Shown in pieces: positions 52,294 through 61,649 of a stretch of 64,000 bases of DNA. A program made the translations under genes and the position numbers. The notes under the pieces were generated by a model, which ran no database searches, was not told the origin of the DNA, and worked only from the letters and a program-made list of their open reading frames with translations. The stretch spans positions 1 to 64,000 of the forward strand of contig QFOD01000001.1 of assembly GCA_003241055.1 (NCBI GenBank), read 5' to 3'. Each line of letters opens with the position of its first letter. Within the stretch, counting starts at the first letter, position 1. Source of the stretch: Roseateles depolymerans. GTDB lineage: Bacteria > Pseudomonadota > Gammaproteobacteria > Burkholderiales > Burkholderiaceae_C.

Positions 52294-53033
52294 GCGTGGC
52301 TCAGCTCCCAGTGGCGCCGGACCGGCCGGCGCCGCCGCGTCACATTGCCATCGTCATGGATGGCAATGGCCGCTGGGCCAAGAAGCGCTTTCTGCCGCGC
52401 TTCTTCGGCCACAAGCAGGGCGTGGACGCGCTGGTCAAGATCGTCCAGGCCTGCATCGACCGCGAGGTCGAGTTCCTGACGGTGTTCGCGTTCTCCAGCG
52501 AGAACTGGAAGCGGCCCAGCGACGAGGTGTCGGGCCTGATGGGCCTAGTGCTGGCGGCGGTGAGCCGCTACCTCGCCAAGATGGGGGCGCTGGGTGTGCG
52601 CATCCGCATCGTCGGCGACCGCGACGCGGTGTCCGACAAGCTGCGTGCGGCCTGGAACGAGGCTGAGGCCAGCACGGCGCACAACACCAAGCTGACGCTC
52701 AACGTGGCCTTCAACTACGGTGGTCGCTGGGACATCGTGCAGGCCTGCCGCAAGGCCATCGCGGCGGGCGTGCCGGCCGATGAGCTGACGGAGGCGCGTC
52801 TGTCGGAGTTCATGGCCATGAGCTATGCGCCGGACCCCGATCTCTTCATCCGCACTGGCGGCGAAGTCCGCATCAGCAACTTCCTGCTGTGGCAGGCCGC
52901 GTACACCGAGTTCGTGTTCTCCGATTGCCTGTGGCCGGAGTTCGGCGAGGCGGAACTGGATGCAGCGATCGCTGCCTTCCAGGAGCGCGACCGCCGCTTC
53001 GGCGGCGTGAAGGACGCGCCGGCCGCGGCCTGA
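52290..53033 (+). CDS. uppS: Undecaprenyl diphosphate synthase
   Basis: A 247-residue cis-prenyltransferase that makes the C55 carrier lipid for peptidoglycan and O-antigen. Catalytic D24 is in VMDGNGRWA; LTVFAFSSENWKRP and RTGGEVRISNFLLWQ are present. The usual third motif reads GGE-x-RISN with His at x; here it is Val, a tolerated position. TTG at 52290 overlaps the frr stop; GTG at 52296 is an alternative start. Confidence 0.96.
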   Translation: MSVAQLPVAPDRPAPPRHIAIVMDGNGRWAKKRFLPRFFGHKQGVDALVKIVQACIDREVEFLTVFAFSSENWKRPSDEVSGLMGLVLAAVSRYLAKMGALGVRIRIVGDRDAVSDKLRAAWNEAEASTAHNTKLTLNVAFNYGGRWDIVQACRKAIAAGVPADELTEARLSEFMAMSYAPDPDLFIRTGGEVRISNFLLWQAAYTEFVFSDCLWPEFGEAELDAAIAAFQERDRRFGGVKDAPAAA

Positions 53034-53114
53034 TATGCAACAGCCCCCGGCTCGGCCAGCCGGGTCGCACGCCTCCCTGGTAGTGCGGCCGTCGGGGCAT
53101 CACTCCCTTGCCCC

Positions 53115-53954
53115 ATGCTGAAGACCCGTGTCATCACGGCAGTCGTGCTGCTTGCGCTGCTGCTGCCGGAGCTGTTCGCCACCTCGCCCTGGCCGTTCGC
53201 CTGGGTCACCGTACTGATGATGGCCGCTGCAGGCTGGGAGTGGTCCCGCCTGAACGGGCTCAAGGGCAGCGGTGCGCTGGCGGGCGGCGTGGTGCTGGCG
53301 CTCGTCTGTGGCTGGACGCTGCTGCTGGCGGGCCTGGGCGCGCCGCCAGCCTGGATCTGGTGGCTGGCGGGCGGTGTCTGGGTGCTGGGTGGCGCCGCGG
53401 CGCTGCGCGCGGGGCCGGCGGGCTGGCCGCAGATTGCACCGGGCCTGCGCATGCTGCTGGGGGCGGTACTGTTGCTCGGGGCTTGGCTGGCCATCGTGCA
53501 GGCCAAGGTGCATGGCATCAATTTCCTGCTGTCGGTCTTCTGCCTGGTGTGGGCGGCGGACATCGGGGCCTATTTCGGCGGCAAGGCTTTCGGGCGGCGC
53601 AAGCTGGCGCCGGCCATCAGCCCGGGCAAGAGCTGGGAGGGTGTGTGGTCGGGCCTGCTGGCTGTGCTGCTGCTGGCGCTGCTGTGGACGCAGGTGATCG
53701 ACCTGCGTCTGGGCGTTGATTCGGCGAGCCTCTACACGCTGCTGGTGCAGCGCCAGGGCTGGCCAGTTGCGCTGCTCGCGCTGGTGTTCCTGTCGGCCAT
53801 GAGTGTGGTGGGCGACCTTTTTGAATCGCTGGTGAAGCGGGCCGTCGGTGCCAAGGACAGCAGCGGCCTGCTGCCTGGCCACGGTGGCGTGCTCGACCGC
53901 ATTGACGCGCTGCTGCCGGTGTTCCCGCTGGCGCTGGCATTGATCAGCCTCTGA
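53115..53954 (+). CDS. cdsA: Phosphatidate cytidylyltransferase
   Basis: A 279-residue polytopic membrane enzyme making CDP-diacylglycerol from phosphatidate and CTP. About seven hydrophobic segments are visible. The signature region is near the end: SVVGDLFESLVKRAVGAKDSSG then LPGHGGVLDRIDAL. ISPGKSWEG is also typical. It lies 81 nt after uppS and 4 nt before dxr. Confidence 0.95.
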   Translation: MLKTRVITAVVLLALLLPELFATSPWPFAWVTVLMMAAAGWEWSRLNGLKGSGALAGGVVLALVCGWTLLLAGLGAPPAWIWWLAGGVWVLGGAAALRAGPAGWPQIAPGLRMLLGAVLLLGAWLAIVQAKVHGINFLLSVFCLVWAADIGAYFGGKAFGRRKLAPAISPGKSWEGVWSGLLAVLLLALLWTQVIDLRLGVDSASLYTLLVQRQGWPVALLALVFLSAMSVVGDLFESLVKRAVGAKDSSGLLPGHGGVLDRIDALLPVFPLALALISL

Positions 53955-53958
53955 AGCC

Positions 53959-55134
53959 ATGAAGCCTGTTTCCGTTCAACGCGTGTGCGTGCTGGGCTCC
54001 ACCGGCTCCATCGGGGTCAACACCCTGGACGTGATCGCCCGTCATCCCGAGCGCTACCAGGTGGTGGCGCTGAGTGCGATGAGCCGGGTGGAGGAGTTGC
54101 TGCAGCAATGCCTGCACTGGAAGCCGCGCTTTGCCGTGATGCCGGCGCCTGAGGCCGCGGCCGAGCTGCGCGGCCGGCTGCGCGAGGCCGGCTCTGCCAC
54201 CGAGGTGCTGGACGGCGCGGCCGCGCTGGCCGACATCGCGGCCCACCCGGATGTGGACACGGTGATGGCCGCCATCGTCGGCGCGGCGGGCCTGGCGCCA
54301 GCGATTGCCGCGGCGCGAGCCGGCAAGCGGCTGCTGCTGGCCAACAAGGAGGCCATCGTCGTCGGCGGTGCGCTGTTCATGAAGGCCGTGGAGCAGGGCG
54401 GGGCGACGCTGCTGCCCATTGACAGCGAACACTCGGCCATCTTCCAGTGCCTGCCTGAGGATCGCAAGACCTGGCACGAGCGCATCGATCACATCGTGCT
54501 CACGGCCTCCGGCGGCCCGTTCCGTCAGCGCGACCCGGCCACGCTGGCCGATGTGACGCCTGAGCAGGCCGTCGCGCACCCGAACTGGGTGATGGGGCGC
54601 AAGATCTCGGTCGACTCGGCCACGATGATGAACAAGGCCCTTGAGGTGATCGAGGCGCGCTGGTTGTTCAACCTGGCGCCTGAGCAGATCAAGGTGCTGA
54701 TCCATCCGCAGAGCATCATCCATTCGATGGTGGTGTGCCGCGATCACTCGGTGTTGGCTCAACTGGGCACGCCCGACATGCGCGTGCCCATCGCCTATGG
54801 CCTGTCCTTCCCGGAACGCGTCACCTCGGGGGCGAGCCAGCTCGACCTGCTGGCGACGTCCGGCCTGAGCTTTGAGGCGGCTGATGAGCGACGTTTTCCC
54901 GGCCTGTACCTGTCCTGGCAGGCGCTCAAGGGTGCCGAGGGCAGCACGACGGTGCTGAACGCGGCCAACGAGATCGCGGTCGAGGCCTTTCTGGCAGGGC
55001 GCCTGCGCTTCGACCGCATCCATGCGGTGAACGCGCAATGTCTGGCCGATCTCCAGCCCGGCGATTGCGGCAGCATCGAGGCCCTGCTGGATCTCGACGC
55101 GCGCACACGCCACCACGCCCGCAGCCTGCTATGA
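53959..55134 (+). CDS. dxr: 1-deoxy-D-xylulose 5-phosphate reductoisomerase
   Basis: A 391-residue NADPH enzyme that makes MEP, the committed step of the MEP isoprenoid path. The NADPH site GSTGSIGVNTLDVIARHP, the metal and substrate segments LLPIDSEHSAIFQCL and HPNWVMGRKISVDSATMMNK are present. Products feed IspG (30555) and then UppS (52290). The rseP ATG overlaps its stop by 4 nt. Confidence 0.97.
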   Translation: MKPVSVQRVCVLGSTGSIGVNTLDVIARHPERYQVVALSAMSRVEELLQQCLHWKPRFAVMPAPEAAAELRGRLREAGSATEVLDGAAALADIAAHPDVDTVMAAIVGAAGLAPAIAAARAGKRLLLANKEAIVVGGALFMKAVEQGGATLLPIDSEHSAIFQCLPEDRKTWHERIDHIVLTASGGPFRQRDPATLADVTPEQAVAHPNWVMGRKISVDSATMMNKALEVIEARWLFNLAPEQIKVLIHPQSIIHSMVVCRDHSVLAQLGTPDMRVPIAYGLSFPERVTSGASQLDLLATSGLSFEAADERRFPGLYLSWQALKGAEGSTTVLNAANEIAVEAFLAGRLRFDRIHAVNAQCLADLQPGDCGSIEALLDLDARTRHHARSLL

Positions 55135-56492
55135 GCACCGTCATCGCCTTTCTGGCGGCCCTGGCGCTGCTGATCGCCATCCACGAGTGGGGGCACTACC
55201 GCGTGGCGCGTGCCTGCGGCGTCAAGGTGCTGCGTTTCTCGATCGGATTCGGTCGCGTCATCTGGCGTCGCGTGGGTCGCGACGGCACGGAGTTCACGCT
55301 CAGCGCGTTGCCGCTGGGAGGCTATGTGCGCATGCTCGATGAGCGCGAGGGCCCAGTTCGGCCCGACGAGCGGGAGCAGGCCTACAACAACCGTCCGCTG
55401 CGGCAGCGCGCCGCGATCGTCGCCGCTGGCCCGGCTGCCAACTGGGCTCTGGCCGTGCTGCTGTTCGCGCTGGTCGGCTGGATGGGCAGCGAGGTGCCCA
55501 AGGCCTTGCTCGGAACGCCTGTCCCGGGATCGCTGGCCGAGCAGGCCGGCCTGCGGGCGGGGGATCTGGTGCGCGCCGTTTCGCCTGATGGAGAGCAATG
55601 GCAGGACGTCGAGGGTCTGCCCGATCTTCAATCTGCCGTGCTGCAGGCCCAGGCGCTGGGCCAGGCGGTGTATTTAATGGCCGGTGATGCCCAGGGGCGC
55701 GGCGAGCGCAGCCTGCATCTCGCCACGGACAGGCTGGCGGGGCAGGTTGCCAATGCGGAGCTGATCCGCCGCATCGGGCTGGCGCCGTGGGCGGAGCCCT
55801 TGCTGCGTGAGGTTCGGTCCGATGGTGCGGCGGCGGCGGCGGGTCTGCGTTCCGGTGACCGGGTGCTGAGCATCGACGGCCAGGCCGTGCCGGATGCCAG
55901 TCTGCTGCGTGAGCTGATCCGCGGGGCCCACGACGGCACGCAGGCGCGCACGCAGCGCTGGATGGTGGAGCGTGCCGCGCAGACGGTGGCGCTGCAGGTG
56001 ACGCCAGCCATCGTGGATGAGGCCGGCCAGCCGGTCGCCCGGCTCGGTGTGGGCATAGGCTCGCCGCCGGAGCGGGTGCTGGTGCGCTACGGTTTCGCGG
56101 ACGGCCTCGTGCGTGCTGCGAGCCAGACCTGGGACATGGCCGCCACCACCGTGCGCCTGATCGGGCGCATGCTGATTGGTGAAGCTTCGGTAAAGAACCT
56201 CAGCGGCCCGCTCAGCATCGCCGACTATGCCGGCCAGTCGGCGCGCGCGGGTCTGGTGCCATTCCTCGAGTTTCTGGCCCGCATTTCCATGAGTCTGGCG
56301 GTGCTCAACCTGCTGCCGCTGCCGATGCTGGACGGTGGACACCTCATGTATCATCTTTTCGAGGGTCTGACAGGCCGCCCCGTATCCGAACGGCGGCAAC
56401 GGCAGCTGCAGCGCGCTGGCGCGCTGGTTCTGATGCTGATGATGGCCTTGGCCTTTTCCAACGACGTAGCCCGCCTGGCGGGCTGGCAGTGA
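55131..56492 (+). CDS. rseP: Site-2 zinc metalloprotease RseP
   Basis: A 453-residue inner-membrane protease of the sigma-E pathway that cuts the anti-sigma factor RseA within the membrane. Zinc ligands are H18 and H22 with base E19 in HEWGH; the second site is NLLPLPMLDGGHL near the C-terminus. Two PDZ domains lie between (about 110-200 and 210-290). It stands directly before bamA, whose OMP substrates activate the pathway. ATG at 55131 is the conserved start. Confidence 0.95.
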   Translation: MSTVIAFLAALALLIAIHEWGHYRVARACGVKVLRFSIGFGRVIWRRVGRDGTEFTLSALPLGGYVRMLDEREGPVRPDEREQAYNNRPLRQRAAIVAAGPAANWALAVLLFALVGWMGSEVPKALLGTPVPGSLAEQAGLRAGDLVRAVSPDGEQWQDVEGLPDLQSAVLQAQALGQAVYLMAGDAQGRGERSLHLATDRLAGQVANAELIRRIGLAPWAEPLLREVRSDGAAAAAGLRSGDRVLSIDGQAVPDASLLRELIRGAHDGTQARTQRWMVERAAQTVALQVTPAIVDEAGQPVARLGVGIGSPPERVLVRYGFADGLVRAASQTWDMAATTVRLIGRMLIGEASVKNLSGPLSIADYAGQSARAGLVPFLEFLARISMSLAVLNLLPLPMLDGGHLMYHLFEGLTGRPVSERRQRQLQRAGALVLMLMMALAFSNDVARLAGWQ

Positions 56493-56521
56493 ATCCTCCC
56501 TCCCGACCCGTTTTCTCAGGC

Positions 56522-58834
56522 ATGTCCTCTTTCTTCTGTTCGGGAGCGCCGCGTCGCCCCTCCATCCTGGCTTTGGCCGCTGCAGGGCTGTTTCAGGCGG
56601 GTGCGGCATGGGCCGTCGAGCCGTTTGTGCTCAAAGACATCCGCGTCGAGGGTCTGCAACGGACCGACCCGGGCACGGTGTTCGCCTCGCTGCCCTTCCG
56701 CATCGGCGACACCTACAACGACGACAAGGGTGCTGCGGCGCTGCGTGCGCTGTTCGCGACCGGTCTGTTCAAGGATGTGCGCATCAACATCGACGGCACG
56801 TCGGTGGTGGTGGTCATCGAAGAGCGCCCGGTGATCGCGAACGTCAACTTCGTTGGCCTGAAGGAGTTCGATACTGAGGCGCTGACCAAGTCGCTGAAGG
56901 ACGTGGGCATCGGTGAAGGCAAGCCCTTCGACAAGGCCCTGGCCGATCGCGCCGAGCAGGAGTTGAAGCGGCAATACCTGACCCGCAGCCTTTATGGCGC
57001 CGAGGTCACGACGACCATCACCCCCATCGAGCGCAACCGCGTCAACGTCAGCTTCAACGTGACGGAAGGCGAGCCGGCCAAGATCCATGAGATCCGCATC
57101 CTGGGCAGCAAGGTCTTCTCGGAGAGCACGCTGCTGGGTCTGCTGGAACAGACCACATCCGGCTGGCTGACCTGGTACACCAAGACCGACCGGTACTCGC
57201 GTGCCAAGCTCAATGCCGATCTGGAAACCATCGGCACCTACTACCGCAACCGCGGTTACCTGGAGTTCGCGGTCACGTCCACGCAGGTGACGATCTCGCC
57301 GGACAAGCAGGGCATCGACATCGCCATCACCGTCAGCGAAGGCCAGCCCTACACGGTCTCGGGCATCAAGCTGGAAGGTGACTACCTCGGCCGAGAAGAA
57401 GAGTTCAAGCACCTGGTGCTGCTGCGCCCGGGCCAGCCGTATCAGGGCGAGGCGATCTCCGCGACGACGCGGATGTTCACCGACCTTTTCGGCACGTTCG
57501 GCTATGCGTTTGCCCGCGTTGACAGCCGGCCGGAGATCGACCGCAAGAGCGGCCAGGTCGTCATCACCTTCACCGCTGAGCCGGCCCGGCGCGTCTATGT
57601 GCGCAAGGTCATCATCTCCGGCAACACGCGTACCCGCGACGAGGTGATCCGCCGCGAATTCCGGCAGTTCGAGTCGGCCTGGTATGACGGGGCCAAGATC
57701 AAGGCTTCGCGCGACCGCGTGGAGCGCCTGGGTTACTTCAAGGAAAAGGAAGTCACCATCGACACCCAGGAGGTGCCGGGTGCCCAGGATCAGGTCGATG
57801 TGCTGCTGAACGTAACGGAGCGCCCCACCGGGGCCATCACCGTCGGCGCCGGTTATTCCAGCCAGCAGAAGCTGTCGCTGTCGGGCTCGATCCGGCAGGA
57901 CAACGTGTTCGGCTCTGGCAACTACCTCGGCATCGATGTCAGCACGGCCGTCACCGGTCGCCAGCTTTCGGTCAGTACCGTGGACCCGTACTTCACGGTG
58001 GACGGTGTCTCGCGCGCCTTCGACGTGTTCTACCGGACGACCAAGCCGATCAACACGCTGGGCGAGGAGTATCAGTACATCACCAAGGGCGGCTCGGTGC
58101 GCTTCGGTGTGCCGTTCTCTGAACTCGACACGGTGTTCTTCGGTGTCGGCTACGAGCAGACCGACATCACCACCTCGCGTGGCTTGCCCAACAGCTACCT
58201 GATCTACGTGAATCAGTTCGGGCAGCACAGCAATTCGGTGCCGCTGACCATCGGCTGGCAGCGTGACAGCCGCGACAGCGTGGTCTCTCCGATGCATGGC
58301 AAGTACCAGCGCGTGAACGTCGAGACCAGTGCCGTCGGCGACGCGAAATACGCGCGGGTGAACCTGCAGTACCAGCAGTACTTCGACATCACCAGCAAGA
58401 TCACGCTGGGCGTGAACAGCGAGCTGGGCTGGGGCGTGGGCCTGGGCGGCAAGCCCTATCCCATCTTCAAGAACTTCTACGGTGGTGGCCTGGGGTCGGT
58501 GCGGGTGTTCGAGGCGGGAACCCTGGGCCCGGTGGACATCACGGGCTCCTACTCTGGCGGCAATCGTCGTTTCAATACGAATGCCGAGCTCTACCTGCCC
58601 GTGCCGGGCAGCGGCAACGACCGGAGCTTCCGCATCTTCGGCTTCTTCGATGCCGGCAACGTGTGGGCGTCGCACGAGAAGATGACCTTCGACAGCATTC
58701 GCGCCTCAGCCGGTATCGGCCTGTCGTGGATCTCGCCGATGGGGCCGCTGCGCCTCAGCTACGGCAAGCCTATCCGTAAAGAACGCACGGATAGAATCGA
58801 GAAATTCCAATTCCAGATCGGGACTGCATTCTGA
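56522..58834 (+). CDS. bamA: Outer membrane protein assembly factor BamA
   Basis: A 770-residue Omp85 barrel that inserts outer-membrane proteins. A signal peptide ends near AAWA (about residue 31). Five POTRA domains follow (FVLKDIRVEGLQRTDPGTVF opens the first) up to about 425, then a 16-strand barrel ending in the terminal phenylalanine of FQFQIGTAF. BamB and BamD are also in the window (33833, 22404). ATG at 56522 is preferred; a GTG at 56489 overlapping the rseP stop would add 11 residues before the signal peptide. Confidence 0.95.
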   Translation: MSSFFCSGAPRRPSILALAAAGLFQAGAAWAVEPFVLKDIRVEGLQRTDPGTVFASLPFRIGDTYNDDKGAAALRALFATGLFKDVRINIDGTSVVVVIEERPVIANVNFVGLKEFDTEALTKSLKDVGIGEGKPFDKALADRAEQELKRQYLTRSLYGAEVTTTITPIERNRVNVSFNVTEGEPAKIHEIRILGSKVFSESTLLGLLEQTTSGWLTWYTKTDRYSRAKLNADLETIGTYYRNRGYLEFAVTSTQVTISPDKQGIDIAITVSEGQPYTVSGIKLEGDYLGREEEFKHLVLLRPGQPYQGEAISATTRMFTDLFGTFGYAFARVDSRPEIDRKSGQVVITFTAEPARRVYVRKVIISGNTRTRDEVIRREFRQFESAWYDGAKIKASRDRVERLGYFKEKEVTIDTQEVPGAQDQVDVLLNVTERPTGAITVGAGYSSQQKLSLSGSIRQDNVFGSGNYLGIDVSTAVTGRQLSVSTVDPYFTVDGVSRAFDVFYRTTKPINTLGEEYQYITKGGSVRFGVPFSELDTVFFGVGYEQTDITTSRGLPNSYLIYVNQFGQHSNSVPLTIGWQRDSRDSVVSPMHGKYQRVNVETSAVGDAKYARVNLQYQQYFDITSKITLGVNSELGWGVGLGGKPYPIFKNFYGGGLGSVRVFEAGTLGPVDITGSYSGGNRRFNTNAELYLPVPGSGNDRSFRIFGFFDAGNVWASHEKMTFDSIRASAGIGLSWISPMGPLRLSYGKPIRKERTDRIEKFQFQIGTAF

Positions 58835-59343
58835 TGATGAGCAAGCTCTTGCAATCGGTGGCTCTGGCCTCTGCGCTGACGGTGGCCGCCGTGGCCGTGC
58901 AAGCCCAGGAACTGAAGATCGGTTACGTCAACAGCGATCGCGTGCTGCGCGAATCCAATGCGGCCAAGGCTGCGCAGGTGAAGCTCGAGGCCGAGTTCGG
59001 CAAGCGCGAGAAGGATCTGCGTGATCTGGAAACCAAGCTGCGTGGCGCGGCCGACAAGCTGGAGAAGGATGCGCCCATGCTGTCTGAGGCCGAGCGTGGT
59101 CGTCGTCAGCGTGACATCGTCGAGCAGGACCGTGATCTGCAACGCAAGAAGCGCGAGTGGCAGGAAGACCTGACCCAGCGTAAGAACGAAGAACTGTCCG
59201 CCGTGGTCGAGAAGGCCAACAAGGTTATCAAGCAGATCTTCGACAACGAGAAGTACGACCTGATCCTGCAGGACGCGGTCCACTTCAGCCCGCGCGTTGA
59301 CATCACCAAGAAGGTGATCGACGCGCTGAATTCACAGAAGTAA
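58834..59343 (+). CDS. skp: Periplasmic chaperone Skp (OmpH)
   Basis: A 169-residue periplasmic chaperone that carries unfolded OMPs to BAM. A signal peptide (to about VQAQ, residue 24) precedes the conserved LKIGYVNSDRVLRESNAAKAAQVKLE and a long charged coiled coil (about 40-130) that forms the tentacles of the trimer. ATG at 58834 overlaps the bamA stop; ATG at 58837 is also possible. Confidence 0.95.
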   Translation: MMSKLLQSVALASALTVAAVAVQAQELKIGYVNSDRVLRESNAAKAAQVKLEAEFGKREKDLRDLETKLRGAADKLEKDAPMLSEAERGRRQRDIVEQDRDLQRKKREWQEDLTQRKNEELSAVVEKANKVIKQIFDNEKYDLILQDAVHFSPRVDITKKVIDALNSQK

Positions 59344-59356
59344 GCCGGGGCCGCCC

Positions 59357-60394
59357 TTGGCTGCGACGCTGGATTCTCCCGTCGCGCTCTCCGAACTGAT
59401 CGCCGCCTTGGGCGGCGATTTGCTTGGTGGCGCCGACACGCGCATTGCGCGCATTGCACCGCTGGACGAGGCCGATGCGCAGAGCATCGCCTTCCTGGCC
59501 AACCCGCGCTATCAGTCACAGCTGAGCGCGACCGCCGCGGCCTGCGTGATCGTGGCGCCAGCGCTGGCCGAGGCGGCAGCCGCTCGCGGCGCGGCCATCG
59601 TGACGCCGGATCCCTACCTCTACTTCGCCAGGCTCACGCAGTGGTGGGCCGCGCGTGTGCGGCCCAGGGCTGCGGCAGCCATCCATGCCAGCGCCGTGGT
59701 GGCCGCGGACGCGGTGATCGGTGCCGAGGTCGAGATCGGCCCGCTGGCCGTGATCGAGTCGGGCGCGGTCATCGGCGACGGCGCGCGCATCGGCGCGCAT
59801 TGCGTGGTGGGGCGCGGAGCCCGCATCGGTGCTGGCACGCGGTTGGCGGCACGGGTGACGGTGGGCTTCGACTGCCGCATCGGCGACCGCGGCCTGCTGC
59901 ACAGCGGCGTGGTCATCGGTGCCGACGGCTTCGGCTTTGCGCCGACCCGCCAGGGCTACGTGAAGATCGAGCAGCTCGGCGCGGTCACGATCGGTGACGA
60001 CGTGGAAATCGGCGCCAACACCTGCATAGACCGCGGGGCGCTGGCCGATACCGTCATCGAGGACGGCGTGAAGATCGACAACCTGGTGCAGATCGCGCAC
60101 AACGTGCACATCGGCCGCAACACCGCGATGGCGGGCTGCGCCGCGGTGGCAGGCTCCACCCGCATCGGCGCCAACTGCACGATTGGCGGTGCCGCCAACA
60201 TCATCGGCCACCTGACGCTGGTGGACGGTGTGCACATCTCAGCGGCCACCACCATCACCCGCAGCATCAGCGAGCCGGGGGTCTACAGCGGCCCCCATCC
60301 CTTCGAAGAAAATTCCAGCTGGCAGAAGAACGCGGCCACGCTGCGCCAGCTGCACACCCTGCGCGAGCGCATCCGTGCGCTTGAGAAGAAATGA
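59357..60394 (+). CDS. lpxD: UDP-3-O-(3-hydroxyacyl)glucosamine N-acyltransferase
   Basis: A 345-residue acyltransferase for the second acyl chain of lipid A. The N-terminal uridine-binding domain (SIAFLANPRYQSQL) precedes a left-handed parallel beta helix of hexapeptide repeats, and GLLHSGVVIGADGFGFAP with the catalytic His region AHNVHIG follow. The start is TTG at 59357, 13 nt after the skp stop. Its stop overlaps fabZ by 4 nt. Confidence 0.96.
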   Translation: MAATLDSPVALSELIAALGGDLLGGADTRIARIAPLDEADAQSIAFLANPRYQSQLSATAAACVIVAPALAEAAAARGAAIVTPDPYLYFARLTQWWAARVRPRAAAAIHASAVVAADAVIGAEVEIGPLAVIESGAVIGDGARIGAHCVVGRGARIGAGTRLAARVTVGFDCRIGDRGLLHSGVVIGADGFGFAPTRQGYVKIEQLGAVTIGDDVEIGANTCIDRGALADTVIEDGVKIDNLVQIAHNVHIGRNTAMAGCAAVAGSTRIGANCTIGGAANIIGHLTLVDGVHISAATTITRSISEPGVYSGPHPFEENSSWQKNAATLRQLHTLRERIRALEKK

Positions 60395-60849
60395 ACGAAC
60401 CGACCACGATGGACATCCACGACATCCTCAAGCGCCTGCCGCACCGCTATCCCATCCTGCTGGTCGATCGCGTGCAGGAACTGGTCAAGGGCGAGCGCAT
60501 CCGCGCCATCAAGAACGTCTCCATCAACGAGCCCTTCTTCCTCGGCCACTTCCCGCACCGCCCGGTGATGCCGGGCGTGCTGGTGCTCGAAGCCCTGGCC
60601 CAGGCCGCCACGCTGCTGGCCATCGAGACCATGGACATCGTGCTGGACGAGAAGTCGGTCGTGTACTTCGCCGGCATCGACAACGCGCGCTTCAAGCGTC
60701 CGGTGGAGCCGGGCGACCAGCTGGTGCTCGAGGTCACGCTGGGCCGCGCCAAGGCCGGCATCTACAAGTTCGCCGCGCGCGCGCTGGTGGGTGAGCAGCT
60801 GGCCGCCGAGGCCGAGCTGATGTGCACCATGCGTCGCCTGGACTGCTGA
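60391..60849 (+). CDS. fabZ: 3-hydroxyacyl-ACP dehydratase FabZ
   Basis: A 152-residue hot-dog fold enzyme of fatty acid synthesis. Catalytic H53 is in FLGHFPHRPVMPG and E67 in VLEALAQ. Its place between lpxD and lpxA balances 3-hydroxyacyl-ACP use between phospholipid and lipid A. The ATG at 60391 overlaps the lpxD stop; a second in-frame ATG at 60409 could also be used. Confidence 0.97.
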   Translation: MNEPTTMDIHDILKRLPHRYPILLVDRVQELVKGERIRAIKNVSINEPFFLGHFPHRPVMPGVLVLEALAQAATLLAIETMDIVLDEKSVVYFAGIDNARFKRPVEPGDQLVLEVTLGRAKAGIYKFAARALVGEQLAAEAELMCTMRRLDC

Positions 60850-60856
60850 CGCGCCC

Positions 60857-61645
60857 ATGGCCATCCATCCCACCGCCATCGTGGATCCGGCAGCCGAGCT
60901 GGACAGTTCGGTCGAGGTTGGCGCCTACACGCTGATCGGCCCGCACGTGAAGATAGGCGCGGGCACGGTCATCGGCCCGCACTGCGTGGTCGAGGGGCAT
61001 ACGACGATTGGCCGCGACAACCGCATCTTCCAGTTCAACTCGGTAGGCGCGGCCAACCAGGACAAGAAGTACGCGGGCGAGCCCACGACGCTGGTGATCG
61101 GCGACCGCAACACCATCCGCGAGTTCTGCACGCTCAATGTGGGCACGGTGCAGGACCGTGGCGAGACCCGCATCGGCGACGACAACTGGATCATGGCCTA
61201 CTGCCATGTCGCGCACGACGTCGTCATCGGCCACCACAACACGCTGGCCAATGGCGTGACCTTCGCCGGCCACGTCACCGTGGGTGACTGGATCACCATC
61301 GGAGGCCTCACCGGCATCCTCCAGCGCATGCGCATCGGCGACTACGCGATGGTGGGCTTTCAGGCCCACGTGGCGCAGGACGTGCCACCCTTCATGACGG
61401 TGGACGGCAACCCGCTGACGGTGCGTGCGGTCAACCTGATCGGGCTCAAGCGCCGCGAGTTCTCGGCCGAGCGCATCGCCATCGTGCGCCAGATGCACAA
61501 GCTGATCTACCGCACCGGCCACACGCTGGACGAGGCGCAGGCCGCGATTGAGGCGCTGCGCGGCAGCGACGGCGGCGTGGCCGATGGCGACATCGACAGC
61601 ATGCTGCGCTTCCTCGCCACCACCACGCGCGGCATCGTCCGCTGA
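60857..61645 (+). CDS. lpxA: UDP-N-acetylglucosamine acyltransferase
   Basis: A 262-residue enzyme for the first step of lipid A synthesis. It is built from hexapeptide repeats (IHPTAIVDPAAELDSSVEVG and on). The catalytic residue is H120 in YCHVAHDVVIGHHN. The C-terminal helical part has GLKRREFSAERIA. It is 7 nt after fabZ and 4 nt before lpxB. Confidence 0.97.
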   Translation: MAIHPTAIVDPAAELDSSVEVGAYTLIGPHVKIGAGTVIGPHCVVEGHTTIGRDNRIFQFNSVGAANQDKKYAGEPTTLVIGDRNTIREFCTLNVGTVQDRGETRIGDDNWIMAYCHVAHDVVIGHHNTLANGVTFAGHVTVGDWITIGGLTGILQRMRIGDYAMVGFQAHVAQDVPPFMTVDGNPLTVRAVNLIGLKRREFSAERIAIVRQMHKLIYRTGHTLDEAQAAIEALRGSDGGVADGDIDSMLRFLATTTRGIVR

Positions 61646-61649
61646 GCGC

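Noticed and set aside
56516..58675. 719-residue minus frame opposite bamA
   Set aside because: Shadow of BamA; rich in His, Arg, Val and Leu, with no motif.
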